DNA from: Burkholderiales bacterium
GTDB taxonomy: Bacteria > Pseudomonadota > Gammaproteobacteria > Burkholderiales > Burkholderiaceae_C
DNA length: 64,000 nucleotides
Reading direction: 5' to 3'
Assembly: GCA_017307855.1 (NCBI GenBank)
Contig: JAFKGD010000003.1
Coordinates: forward strand, 186,001-250,000
Below the pieces are notes generated by a model, which did no database searches, was not told the DNA's origin, and saw only the letters and a list, made by a program, of their open reading frames with translations. The first letter of the stretch is position 1, and every line of letters starts with the position of its first letter. A program made the translations under genes and the position numbers. Shown one piece after another: positions 25,742 to 33,323 of this stretch.

Positions 25742-26656
25742 ATGAATCCAGAGCCGCGCCAATCGCATGTTCCATGCCCTGATGCGGCGGGTGGGCACCG
25801 CATGGCTTACGTCGAGTGGGGAGACCCCGCCAGCGCCCACGTCGTGGTGTGCGTGCACGGCCTGTCGCGCCAGGGACGTGATTTCGACGTGCTGGCGCGG
25901 GCCCTGGTCGGGCAGGCCGCAGGCGGGATCCGCGTCGTCTGTCCCGACGTCGTCGGCCGCGGCCGCAGCGACTGGCTGGCCGACCCTTCGGGCTACCAGG
26001 TGCCGCTGTACGCTGCGGACATGGTGGCGCTGCTGGCGCAACTGCACACACAGGCGCCCATTGCCACGCTCGACTGGGTGGGCACCAGCATGGGCGGGCT
26101 CATTGGCATGATCGTGGCCGGCCAGCCCGGTCTGCCGTTGCCGGCGCCGGTGCGCCGTCTGGTGCTCAACGACGTCGGCCCGGCCATCCGCTGGGAAGCC
26201 ATTGAACGCATCGGCACGTATCTGGGCCAGACCGGCGATTTCGCCGGCGTGCAGGAGGCTGCAGATGCCATGCGTGCCGTCTCTGCCGGTTTCGGACCGC
26301 ACACCGATGCCGAATGGCTCGAGCTCTCGCGCCCCATGGTGCGGCCGCTGGCCGGGCGGCCGGGCCGCTTCACGCTGCACTACGACCCGGCCATCGGCGT
26401 GCCGTTTCGCGCGCTGCGGCGCGAGATGGCCGAGCAGGGCGAGGCCTTGCTCTGGCAGATGTATGACGGCATCCGCGCGCGCACGCTGCTGCTGCGTGGT
26501 GCACAGTCCGACCTGCTGTCGCGCGAGACGGCGCAGGCCATGACCCAACGCGGCCCGTGCGCGTCGCTGATCGAATTCGAGGGCGTGGGTCATGCACCGA
26601 CGCTGATCGACGCAGGCCAGGTAAGGGCGGTGACGTCCTTCCTGCTCGGGCCGTGA
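25742..26656 (+). CDS. Alpha/beta hydrolase
   Basis: A 304-residue alpha/beta-fold hydrolase. The oxyanion-hole HG lies in VCVHGLSRQGRDFD, the nucleophile elbow is GTSMGGLIG, a late aspartate lies in GAQSDLLS and the catalytic histidine in VGHAPTL. The substrate is not predictable; a depolymerase or esterase role near bdhA is conceivable but inferred only from position. An in-frame ATG at 25688 would add 18 residues. Its stop overlaps the GTG start of relA by 4 bp (GTGA), an unexpected coupling to the stringent-response gene. Confidence 0.85.
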   Translation: MNPEPRQSHVPCPDAAGGHRMAYVEWGDPASAHVVVCVHGLSRQGRDFDVLARALVGQAAGGIRVVCPDVVGRGRSDWLADPSGYQVPLYAADMVALLAQLHTQAPIATLDWVGTSMGGLIGMIVAGQPGLPLPAPVRRLVLNDVGPAIRWEAIERIGTYLGQTGDFAGVQEAADAMRAVSAGFGPHTDAEWLELSRPMVRPLAGRPGRFTLHYDPAIGVPFRALRREMAEQGEALLWQMYDGIRARTLLLRGAQSDLLSRETAQAMTQRGPCASLIEFEGVGHAPTLIDAGQVRAVTSFLLGP

Positions 26657-28854
26657 GGAGTCTGGGCGCCGAGGCGCGTCAGGGCGTCCCCGATCTGGTG
26701 GCCGCGACGGCGCAAAGCCTGCCCGAGCAGGCCCACACGCTGTCGCGTGCCCGTGCGTTCGCCGAGCCGCTGATTTCGGGTGAGACGCTGGGCACGGGCG
26801 AGAACACGCTCGACCATGCGGACGCCGTGGCCTCGATCCTCAAGTCCATCGGCGGCTCCGAGGCCATGCAGGCTGCCAGCTACCTCGTCTATGCCTGCCA
26901 GCATCTCAACCGGCCGCAGGAGATCATCTCCAAGGCCTTCGGCGACAGCTTCGCCGCGCTGGCGCTGGAAACCAACAAGCTGGTCAAGGTGCAGCAACAG
27001 GCTCGCGAGGCCGAATCGCCCGGCGTTCTGGAAGACCCGCAGGCGCAGACCGAGAACGTGCGCAAGATGCTGCTGGCCTTCTCGCGCGACCTGCGCGTGG
27101 TGATGCTGCGTCTGGCTTCGCGCCTGCAGACGTTGCGTTACTACGCAGCCATGCGGCAGCCGGTGTCGGCGCACGTGGCGCGCGAGTCGCTGCAGGTGTT
27201 CGCCCCGCTGGCCAACCGCCTGGGCATCTGGCAGATCAAATGGGAAATGGAAGACCTCGCCTTCCGTTTCCTCGAGCCCGATACCTACAAACAGGTGGCG
27301 AAGCTGCTCGACGAGAAGCGTATCGAACGCGAAGGCTACGTGGAGCAGTTGCGCGCCGGGCTCGAGCAGGAACTGCGCGCGCAAGGCATCGCCGCCACGG
27401 TGCAGGGCCGGCCCAAGCACATCTACAGCATCGTGCGCAAGATGCGCGGCAAGTCGCTCGATTTCGACCAGGTGTTCGACATCCGCGCGCTGCGCGTGGT
27501 GGTTCCCGAGATCAACGACTGCTATGCCGCACTGAGCTGGGTCCATCAGCGTTTCACCCTGGTGGGTGAGGAATTCGACGACTACATCGCACGGCCCAAG
27601 CCCAACGGCTACCAGTCGCTGCACACCGTGGTGCGCGACGAGGCAGGCCGACCGATCGAGATCCAGATCCGCACTCAGGCCATGCACGACCATGCCGAGC
27701 ATGGCGTGGCTGCGCACTGGGCCTACAAGGAAGCCGGCACCAAGGGATATGCCGGCGTATCGGCCGCGGGCGATTACGACGCCAAGATCGCGGTGTTGCG
27801 CCAACTGCTGGCGTGGGAGCGCGACCTCAGCCACTCCACGGCCGGCGAATTGTTCGACGACCGCATCTACGTGCTGACGCCCGACGCCGCCGTGGTCGAA
27901 CTGCCCAGGGGTGCGACTGCAGTGGATTTCGCCTACAGCGTGCACACGAGCCTTGGCCACCGTTGCCGCGGGGCGCGCGTGGACGGCGCCATGGTGCCGC
28001 TCAACACGCCGCTGCAGAACGGACAGACCGTCGAGATCACGGCGGTCAAGGAAGGCGGCCCCTCCCGCGACTGGCTCAATACGGACCTGGGCTACCTCGC
28101 CAGTCACCGCGCGCGCGCCAAGGTGCGCGCGTGGTTCAACGCACAGGCTACCGGCGAGACCGTGGCGCGCGGCCGCGAGGCGGTCGAAAAGCTGCTGCAG
28201 CGCGAAGGGCGCACGGCAATGAAGCTCGATGACCTGGCATCGCAGTTGGGCTTCAAGTCATCGGACGCGCTGTTCGAGGCTGTGGGCAAAGACGAATTCT
28301 CGCTGCGCAACATCGAGACCCTGCTCAATCCGCCGGCGGTGGACGTCCAGGCCGAGGAGCAGGTGCTGCTGCGCAAGCCGCGTTCGTCGGCGCAGACCCA
28401 GCGTGGCGGCGTGCTGGTCGTCGGCATCGATTCGCTGATGACACAGCTGGCGCGTTGCTGCAAGCCGGCGCCGCCGGATCCGATCGCGGGCTTCGTCACG
28501 CGGGACAAGGGCGTGAGCGTGCACCGTGCCGATTGTTCCAATTTCCGCGAGATGGCCCGCCGCAGCGCTGGCCGGGTGATCGACGTGGAATGGGGCATTC
28601 CCAAGAGCGGACCGGACGGCGCGCTCTACCCGGTCGACGTGTTCGTCGAGGCCAACGACCGCCAGGGCCTGTTGCGCGACATCTCCGAATTGTTCGCGCG
28701 CGAGAAGATCAATGTGACGGGCGTGCAGACCCAGTCGGTCAAGGGCACCGCCTGGATGACGTTCACCGTGGAAGTGCCCGATGCCGCGCGTGTAGAAGCC
28801 GTGCTTGGCGCAGTCCATTCGGTGGCTGGGGTCAGGTCGGCGCGGCGGCGCTGA
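26653..28854 (+). CDS. relA: GTP pyrophosphokinase RelA
   Basis: A 733-residue ribosome-associated (p)ppGpp synthetase, close to E. coli RelA (744 aa). Order: degenerate HD region (about 40-190, lacking the HDxxED hydrolase residues), synthetase domain (about 240-350) with FDIRALRVV and the acidic EFDDYIARPKPNGYQSLHT motif that marks monofunctional RelA, TGS domain (about 405-455), then zinc-finger-like (ARCCKP) and ACT regions. The GTG start at 26653 overlaps the hydrolase stop; upstream in-frame sequence lies inside the hydrolase gene. tRNA-Val follows 34 bp after the stop. Confidence 0.95.
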   Translation: MRSLGAEARQGVPDLVAATAQSLPEQAHTLSRARAFAEPLISGETLGTGENTLDHADAVASILKSIGGSEAMQAASYLVYACQHLNRPQEIISKAFGDSFAALALETNKLVKVQQQAREAESPGVLEDPQAQTENVRKMLLAFSRDLRVVMLRLASRLQTLRYYAAMRQPVSAHVARESLQVFAPLANRLGIWQIKWEMEDLAFRFLEPDTYKQVAKLLDEKRIEREGYVEQLRAGLEQELRAQGIAATVQGRPKHIYSIVRKMRGKSLDFDQVFDIRALRVVVPEINDCYAALSWVHQRFTLVGEEFDDYIARPKPNGYQSLHTVVRDEAGRPIEIQIRTQAMHDHAEHGVAAHWAYKEAGTKGYAGVSAAGDYDAKIAVLRQLLAWERDLSHSTAGELFDDRIYVLTPDAAVVELPRGATAVDFAYSVHTSLGHRCRGARVDGAMVPLNTPLQNGQTVEITAVKEGGPSRDWLNTDLGYLASHRARAKVRAWFNAQATGETVARGREAVEKLLQREGRTAMKLDDLASQLGFKSSDALFEAVGKDEFSLRNIETLLNPPAVDVQAEEQVLLRKPRSSAQTQRGGVLVVGIDSLMTQLARCCKPAPPDPIAGFVTRDKGVSVHRADCSNFREMARRSAGRVIDVEWGIPKSGPDGALYPVDVFVEANDRQGLLRDISELFAREKINVTGVQTQSVKGTAWMTFTVEVPDAARVEAVLGAVHSVAGVRSARRR

Positions 28855-28860
28855 AAACCC

Positions 28861-28869
28861 TGCTACAAT
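28861..28869 (+). promoter_or_regulatory. Extended -10 promoter of tRNA-Val
   Basis: TGCTACAAT is an extended -10 (TGnTACAAT) followed by a GC-rich discriminator (CGCGGG), the combination typical of stringently controlled stable-RNA promoters. A -35 hexamer is not evident. Transcription would start near 28876, about 13 nt before the mature tRNA. Confidence 0.5.
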
Positions 28870-28888
28870 CGCGGGCTCGAACGAATTC

Positions 28889-28965
28889 AGGCGCGTAGCT
28901 CAGCTGGTTAGAGCACCACCTTGACATGGTGGGGGTCGTTGGTTCGAGTCCAATCGCGCCTACCA
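28889..28965 (+). tRNA. tRNA-Val (anticodon GAC)
   Basis: A 77-nt tRNA with encoded CCA. The acceptor stem AGGCGCG (28889-28895) pairs with CGCGCCT (28955-28961); discriminator A then CCA. The D arm carries AGCTCAGCTGGTTAGAGC, the anticodon stem CCACC/GGTGG closes the loop TTGACAT (anticodon GAC), and the T arm is GTTGG-TTCGAGT-CCAAT. It is close to E. coli tRNA-Val(GAC). Confidence 0.97.
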
Positions 28966-28982
28966 ACTAACCATTGGTATCC

Positions 28983-29015
28983 AGCCTTCCAGACTGCGGT
29001 CTGGAAGGCTTTTTT
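28983..29015 (+). terminator. Intrinsic terminator after tRNA-Val
   Basis: A perfect 12-bp stem, AGCCTTCCAGAC / GTCTGGAAGGCT, with a 4-nt loop and a run of six T. It is the strongest intrinsic terminator in the window and ends the relA/tRNA-Val transcripts. Confidence 0.93.
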
Positions 29016-29178
29016 CATGGTTTGCCCCGTCCGCGCGACGCGGGCGTCGCTCTGCTCCTACGGCCGCCCCGGCCATCGGCCTACGGCGTTCGGTACGGTG
29101 CCCGGAACAATGGGCGCCATTCCCTCTGATATGCAGGCCGGCGTCCAGCTCCACTGCGCCGCCGCTGCCGATCGACCC

Positions 29179-30471
29179 ATGAGAAAAAGAAAGCTCGCCA
29201 TGAAATTCGGGATGGTGCTGATCGCCGCCGTGGCACTGATTGCCGCGGTTCTGCTCGTGCTCAATTTCTCTGCAGGCGAGCAGCACGTGCGGCAGAAGCT
29301 TCCCCGGCTCTACGGCCTGGCCGATCCCCAATTCCAGCGGGCCATGGGAAGCCTGCTGGGACCGCCGATCGCTGGAGGCAACGCCGTACAGGAACTGCTC
29401 AACGGAGACCAGATCTTCCCGCCGATGCTGGAGGCGATCCGTTCGGCGCAGCGGAGCATCACTTTCGAGACCTACATCTACTGGTCAGGCGACATCGGCC
29501 GCGCGTTCGCCGACGCGCTCGCCGAACGGGCACGGGCTGGCGTGAAGGTGCATGTGCTACTCGACTGGGTGGGCAGCGCGCGCATGGACGACGCGTTGCT
29601 GGATGACATGAAGACAGCCGGCGTCCAAGTGCGCAAGTTCCATAAGCCGCATTGGTACACGCTCGCCAAGCTCAACAACCGCACCCACCGAAAGCTGCTG
29701 GTCGTGGATGGCCGCGTCGGGTTCACCGGCGGCGTCGGCATCGCACCCGAATGGACCGGCTCGGCGCAGGATGCGAAGCATTGGCGCGACACGCACTTCC
29801 GCGTGGAAGGGCCCGTGGTCGCGCAGATGCAAGCCACTTTCCTCGACAACTGGATGAAGGTCGAGGGCGAGACGCTGCATGGCGATGACTACTTTCCTGC
29901 GCTGGTGCCGGTGGAGGGTGGGGTGGGCGCGCAGATGTTCTCAAGTTCGCCGGCAGGCGGCAGCGAGAACATGGAATTGATGTATCACATGGCCATCACG
30001 GCGGCTGATCGTTCGATCGATCTTGCGATGGCCTACTTCGTGCCGGATCAGCGCAGCGTGGAGTTGCTGGTGGATGCGTTGCGGCGCGGCGTGCGCTTGC
30101 GCATCATTGTTCCGGGACCAATCACCGATGCCGAGACGGTGCGCGCGACATCCAAAGGCATGTGGGGCCCGTTGCTGGAAGCCGGTGCGCAGATCTACGA
30201 GTTCCAGCCGACGATGTATCACTGCAAAGTACTGGTGATCGACAGCCTCATGACTTCGGTGGGCTCGACGAACTTCGATCCGCGCTCTTTCCGCCTCAAT
30301 GACGAAGCCAACCTCAACGTCTACGACGCCGCTTTCGCGCAACGGCAGACCAAAGTGTTCGAGGCCGACCTGGAGCGTTCGCGGCGGATCAGCCTGCAGG
30401 AGTGGCGCACCCGGCCGCTCTGGCAGAGGATGAAGGAGCGGGTGGGCGGAATCGTCCGCTCCCAACTCTGA
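29179..30471 (+). CDS. Phospholipase D-family cardiolipin synthase-like protein
   Basis: A 430-residue membrane-anchored phosphatidyltransferase-like protein. One hydrophobic segment (about 8-28) precedes two PLD repeats with intact HKD motifs: THRKLLVVDGRVGFTGG and YHCKVLVIDSLMTSVGSTNFD. The layout resembles ClsB/ClsA-type cardiolipin synthases, which join two phosphatidylglycerols or transfer phosphatidyl groups. Start uncertain: ATG at 29179 or at 29200 (MKFGM), neither with a strong ribosome site. It follows a strong terminator, so it has its own promoter in the 163-bp upstream gap, where I see no clear -10/-35 pair. Confidence 0.88.
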   Translation: MRKRKLAMKFGMVLIAAVALIAAVLLVLNFSAGEQHVRQKLPRLYGLADPQFQRAMGSLLGPPIAGGNAVQELLNGDQIFPPMLEAIRSAQRSITFETYIYWSGDIGRAFADALAERARAGVKVHVLLDWVGSARMDDALLDDMKTAGVQVRKFHKPHWYTLAKLNNRTHRKLLVVDGRVGFTGGVGIAPEWTGSAQDAKHWRDTHFRVEGPVVAQMQATFLDNWMKVEGETLHGDDYFPALVPVEGGVGAQMFSSSPAGGSENMELMYHMAITAADRSIDLAMAYFVPDQRSVELLVDALRRGVRLRIIVPGPITDAETVRATSKGMWGPLLEAGAQIYEFQPTMYHCKVLVIDSLMTSVGSTNFDPRSFRLNDEANLNVYDAAFAQRQTKVFEADLERSRRISLQEWRTRPLWQRMKERVGGIVRSQL

Positions 30472-30628
30472 TCTTGACCTGAAGCCATCGCGGTTGGGGC
30501 CGGAGCGCCGCAGCCGCAGCCGTGTCAAGACAACGGATGTAGCGCACATACTTTTGGATACATCTCTTCCTCCGTTGATTTGCCAAGGTCTGCCTAAAAT
30601 TTGGGCACACACCATTGGAGAAGCAGTA

Positions 30629-30892
30629 ATGGATCTGAAGTTTCGCGACCGCAAGCAGGTTCGCGAGTTCGCGGCTGCCAATGGCGTGGCCAAACTGGAG
30701 GAAGAGCTCGATTCCGGCGCGCTCGACTTGCGCAGCACCATTCTGGTCGAGCAGTGGCTCGACGACGAGCCGTTGCGCGAGCGGGCCCGTCGTCGGAACC
30801 GCCTGGCGCGTGCGTGGGACTGGCTGGCCGCCGCAGTTTGCATGGCGGCTGTCGGAGGCGTGGGTTTCCTTGTCTGGCTGATGATGCGCTGA
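30629..30892 (+). CDS. Small C-terminally membrane-anchored protein, 87 aa
   Basis: An 87-residue protein with a charged N-terminal region (DRKQVREFAA, EEELDSGALDLRS), an Arg-rich patch RERARRRNRLAR and one C-terminal membrane segment (about 64-84). This is a tail-anchored topology with the positive patch on the cytoplasmic side. No known domain. The ATG at 30629 has GGAGAAG upstream, and a TAAAAT hexamer near 30594-30599 could be the -10. A longer frame from 30494 is not supported. Confidence 0.65.
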   Translation: MDLKFRDRKQVREFAAANGVAKLEEELDSGALDLRSTILVEQWLDDEPLRERARRRNRLARAWDWLAAAVCMAAVGGVGFLVWLMMR

Positions 30893-31016
30893 CATACCCG
30901 GGTGGGCCCGGTCAGGGCTTCACCTAGGAGAAGGGGGCGAGGGGCTCCATAGAATGTGTTGCGGCGCAATAAGCGGTTGAGGTGACCGTCGCGTGCCGTC
31001 TCCAGGAGCTCACTTC

Positions 31017-31550
31017 GTGCAAGACAACAAGGCCGCCACCGGCAAGACCACGCAGCGTGTCATCAAGAAGTACCCCAATCGGCGGCTCTACGACACCACC
31101 ACATCCTCGTACATCACGCTGGCTGAAGTCCGCCAGCTGGTGATGGGTGGGCAGCCTTTCGTGGTGCGGGATGCGAAGTCCGGCGAAGAGCTCACGCGCA
31201 GCATTCTTCTGCAGATCATTCTCGAAGAGGAAGCGGGGGGGCAGCCGATGTTCTCGGAGGCGGTGCTGGCCAACATCATCCGTTTCTACGGCCATGCCAT
31301 GCAGGGCTTCATGGGCACGTACCTCGAGCGCAACGTGCAGGCCATGATGGACATGCAGAACCGCCTGGCTGAGCAATCGCCTGGTGTGACGCCCGAAATG
31401 TGGGCGCAATTCATGAATATGCAGACGCCGCTGATGCAGGGCGTCATGGGCAACTACGTCGAGCAATCCAGGAACATGTTCGTTCAGATGCAGGACCAGA
31501 TGCAGAAGCAGACCGAGCAGATGATGGAAGCCTTCGGCATCAAGCGCTGA
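31017..31550 (+). CDS. phaR: Polyhydroxyalkanoate synthesis repressor PhaR
   Basis: A 177-residue regulator of PHB/PHA granule genes. The PHB/PHA DNA-binding domain is unmistakable ([22 protein letters not shown], about residues 13-34), followed by the PHB-accumulation domain with [19 protein letters not shown] and a Met/Gln-rich helical tail. It represses phasin and synthase genes and is released by binding to nascent polymer. The GTG at 31017 is chosen because AGGAG sits 8-10 nt upstream; a GTG at 30993 is possible. The cognate pha genes are not in the window apart from bdhA. Confidence 0.95.
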   Translation: MQDNKAATGKTTQRVIKKYPNRRLYDTTTSSYITLAEVRQLVMGGQPFVVRDAKSGEELTRSILLQIILEEEAGGQPMFSEAVLANIIRFYGHAMQGFMGTYLERNVQAMMDMQNRLAEQSPGVTPEMWAQFMNMQTPLMQGVMGNYVEQSRNMFVQMQDQMQKQTEQMMEAFGIKR

Positions 31551-31592
31551 GGGTCGGCCGAGCGGCGCCGGCGGGCCGGGCGGGTTTGCTGG

Positions 31593-31598
31593 GACAAT
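31593..31598 (+). promoter_or_regulatory. -10 element of rimO
   Basis: GACAAT with 7 nt (ATCGCCC) to the ATG at 31606 and no Shine-Dalgarno, implying a start of transcription at or next to the start codon. Confidence 0.45.
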
Positions 31599-31605
31599 AT
31601 CGCCC

Positions 31606-33009
31606 ATGAGTGAAGTTGCCACCCCCGCGAAGACGGCCGCCGAAGCGCCGCGAGTAGGGTTCGTGAGTCTGGGCTGCCCCAAGGCCCTGACGGATTCCGA
31701 ACTGATCCTGACGCAGTTGAGCGCGGAGGGATACCAGACGTCCAAGACTTTCGAGGGCGCGGACCTCGTCATCGTCAACACCTGTGGCTTCATCGACGAC
31801 GCCGTTCGCGAAAGCCTCGACACCATTGGTGAGGCGCTGGCCGCCAACGGCCGCGTGATCGTCACTGGCTGCCTGGGCGCGCGCGCGGGTGAATCTGGCG
31901 GCAACCTGGTGCAGCAGATGCATCCGAGCGTGCTGGCCGTGACCGGCCCGCACGCCACGCAGGAGGTGATGGATGCCGTCCACAACCACCTGCCCAAGCC
32001 TCACGATCCGTTCATCGACCTGATCCCCGGCGGGTTTGGCGAGGCAGGCGTCAAGCTCACGCCGCGCCATTACGCGTACCTCAAGATCAGCGAGGGCTGC
32101 AATCACCGCTGCACCTTCTGCATCATTCCGTCCATGCGCGGTGATCTGGTGTCGCGGCCCGTGGGTGACGTTCTCAAGGAGGCGCGGGCCCTCTTCGAGG
32201 GCGGCGTGAAGGAGTTGCTGGTGATCAGCCAGGATACTTCTGCTTATGGCGTCGACGTGAAGTACCGCACGGGCTTCTGGGACGGCAAGCCGGTCAAGAC
32301 GCGCATGCTCGATCTGGTGCACGCCCTGGGTGATCTGGCCGAGCCGTATGGCGCGTGGGTGCGATTGCATTACGTGTACCCATACCCCAGCGTGGACGAT
32401 GTCATCCCGTACATGGCCAGCGGCCGGGTGTTGCCGTATCTGGATGTACCTTTCCAGCACAGCCATCCTGACGTGCTGCGGCGCATGAAGCGGCCGGCCA
32501 GCGGAGAGAAGAACCTCGAGCGCATCGAGCGCTGGCGCGAGGCCTGCCCCGAACTGGTGATCCGCAGTACCTTCATCGCGGGCTTCCCGGGTGAGACGGA
32601 AGAGGAATTCCAGCACCTGCTCGACTTCATGCGCGAGGCGGGGGTCGATCGGGCAGGTTGTTTCGCCTACAGCCCCATCGAAGGTGCGGCGGCCAACGAG
32701 ATCCCGGGCATGCTGCCCGACGAAGTGCGCGAGGAGCGCCGCGCGCGTTTCATGGCCGTGGCCGAGGAGGTCTCTGCCACGCGATTGCGCCGCCGCATCG
32801 GCGCCACGATGCAGGTGCTGGTCGACAGCGCACCGGGCCTGGGCCGCAAGGGTGGGGTAGGGCGCAGTTACGCGGACGCGCCCGAGATCGACGGCGTAGT
32901 GCGGCTGTTGCCGCCCGAGAAGATCAGCAAGACGCTGAAGGTGGGCGAGTTCACTCGCGCGCGCATCGTGGGCAGCGAAGGCCACGACCTGGTCGGGGTG
33001 CCGATCTGA
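31606..33009 (+). CDS. rimO: Ribosomal protein S12 methylthiotransferase RimO
   Basis: A 467-residue radical-SAM enzyme that methylthiolates Asp88/89 of ribosomal protein S12. The N-terminal [4Fe-4S] cluster cysteines are C24, C60 and C89; the radical-SAM cluster is C165/C169/C172 in [12 protein letters not shown]-terminal TRAM domain follows ([13 protein letters not shown] onward). Length fits the family. Monocistronic: phaR ends 55 bp upstream and tRNA-Leu lies downstream on the other strand. Confidence 0.97.
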   Translation: MSEVATPAKTAAEAPRVGFVSLGCPKALTDSELILTQLSAEGYQTSKTFEGADLVIVNTCGFIDDAVRESLDTIGEALAANGRVIVTGCLGARAGESGGNLVQQMHPSVLAVTGPHATQEVMDAVHNHLPKPHDPFIDLIPGGFGEAGVKLTPRHYAYLKISEGCNHRCTFCIIPSMRGDLVSRPVGDVLKEARALFEGGVKELLVISQDTSAYGVDVKYRTGFWDGKPVKTRMLDLVHALGDLAEPYGAWVRLHYVYPYPSVDDVIPYMASGRVLPYLDVPFQHSHPDVLRRMKRPASGEKNLERIERWREACPELVIRSTFIAGFPGETEEEFQHLLDFMREAGVDRAGCFAYSPIEGAAANEIPGMLPDEVREERRARFMAVAEEVSATRLRRRIGATMQVLVDSAPGLGRKGGVGRSYADAPEIDGVVRLLPPEKISKTLKVGEFTRARIVGSEGHDLVGVPI

Positions 33010-33111
33010 CACTGCATTTCTGCACGGCCTCTACAGCCCCAGCGAAGACTGTGCGGGCAGCAGTGCTGCGTGCAAAGGCCATTGCGCGCGCCGCTTCGCT
33101 AGCAAGGGCCC

Positions 33112-33144
33112 AAAAGAAAAGCCACTGCATTGCTGCAGTGGCTT
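33112..33144 (-). terminator. Intrinsic terminator of tRNA-Leu (leftward)
   Basis: On the minus strand AAGCCACTGCA / TGCAGTGGCTT form a perfect 11-bp stem with a 4-nt loop, followed by TTTTCTTTT. It lies 16 bp past the tRNA-Leu 3' end. Confidence 0.88.
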
Positions 33145-33160
33145 CAATTACCAATAAACT

Positions 33161-33245
<85 letters not shown>

Positions 33246-33248
33246 CAA

Positions 33249-33270
33249 CCGATTGCAACGCTGCAATCGG
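33249..33270. promoter_or_regulatory. Perfect 9-bp hairpin between tRNA-Leu and rnr
   Basis: CCGATTGCA / TGCAATCGG with a 4-nt loop lies 3 bp from the tRNA-Leu 5' end. It falls within the tRNA 5' leader on the minus strand, where it could affect RNase P processing, and upstream of rnr on the plus strand. Confidence 0.5.
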
Positions 33271-33293
33271 TATCGATTTCAGGAAAGAAAGAG

Positions 33294-33323
33294 ATTCTAT
33301 CATCAAAACAAACAAGATCGCAA
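33294..33323 (-). promoter_or_regulatory. tRNA-Leu promoter, overlapping the rnr start
   Basis: The minus strand reads TGATAGAAT (extended -10, TAGAAT at 33294-33299) with TTGCGA (33318-33323) 18 bp upstream as a -35. It is antisense to the first codons of rnr. Confidence 0.5.

Noticed and set aside
26653-28854. Bifunctional SpoT/Rel hydrolase-synthetase
   Set aside because: The N-terminal region lacks the HDxxED hydrolase residues and the synthetase carries the EFDD acidic motif of monofunctional RelA.
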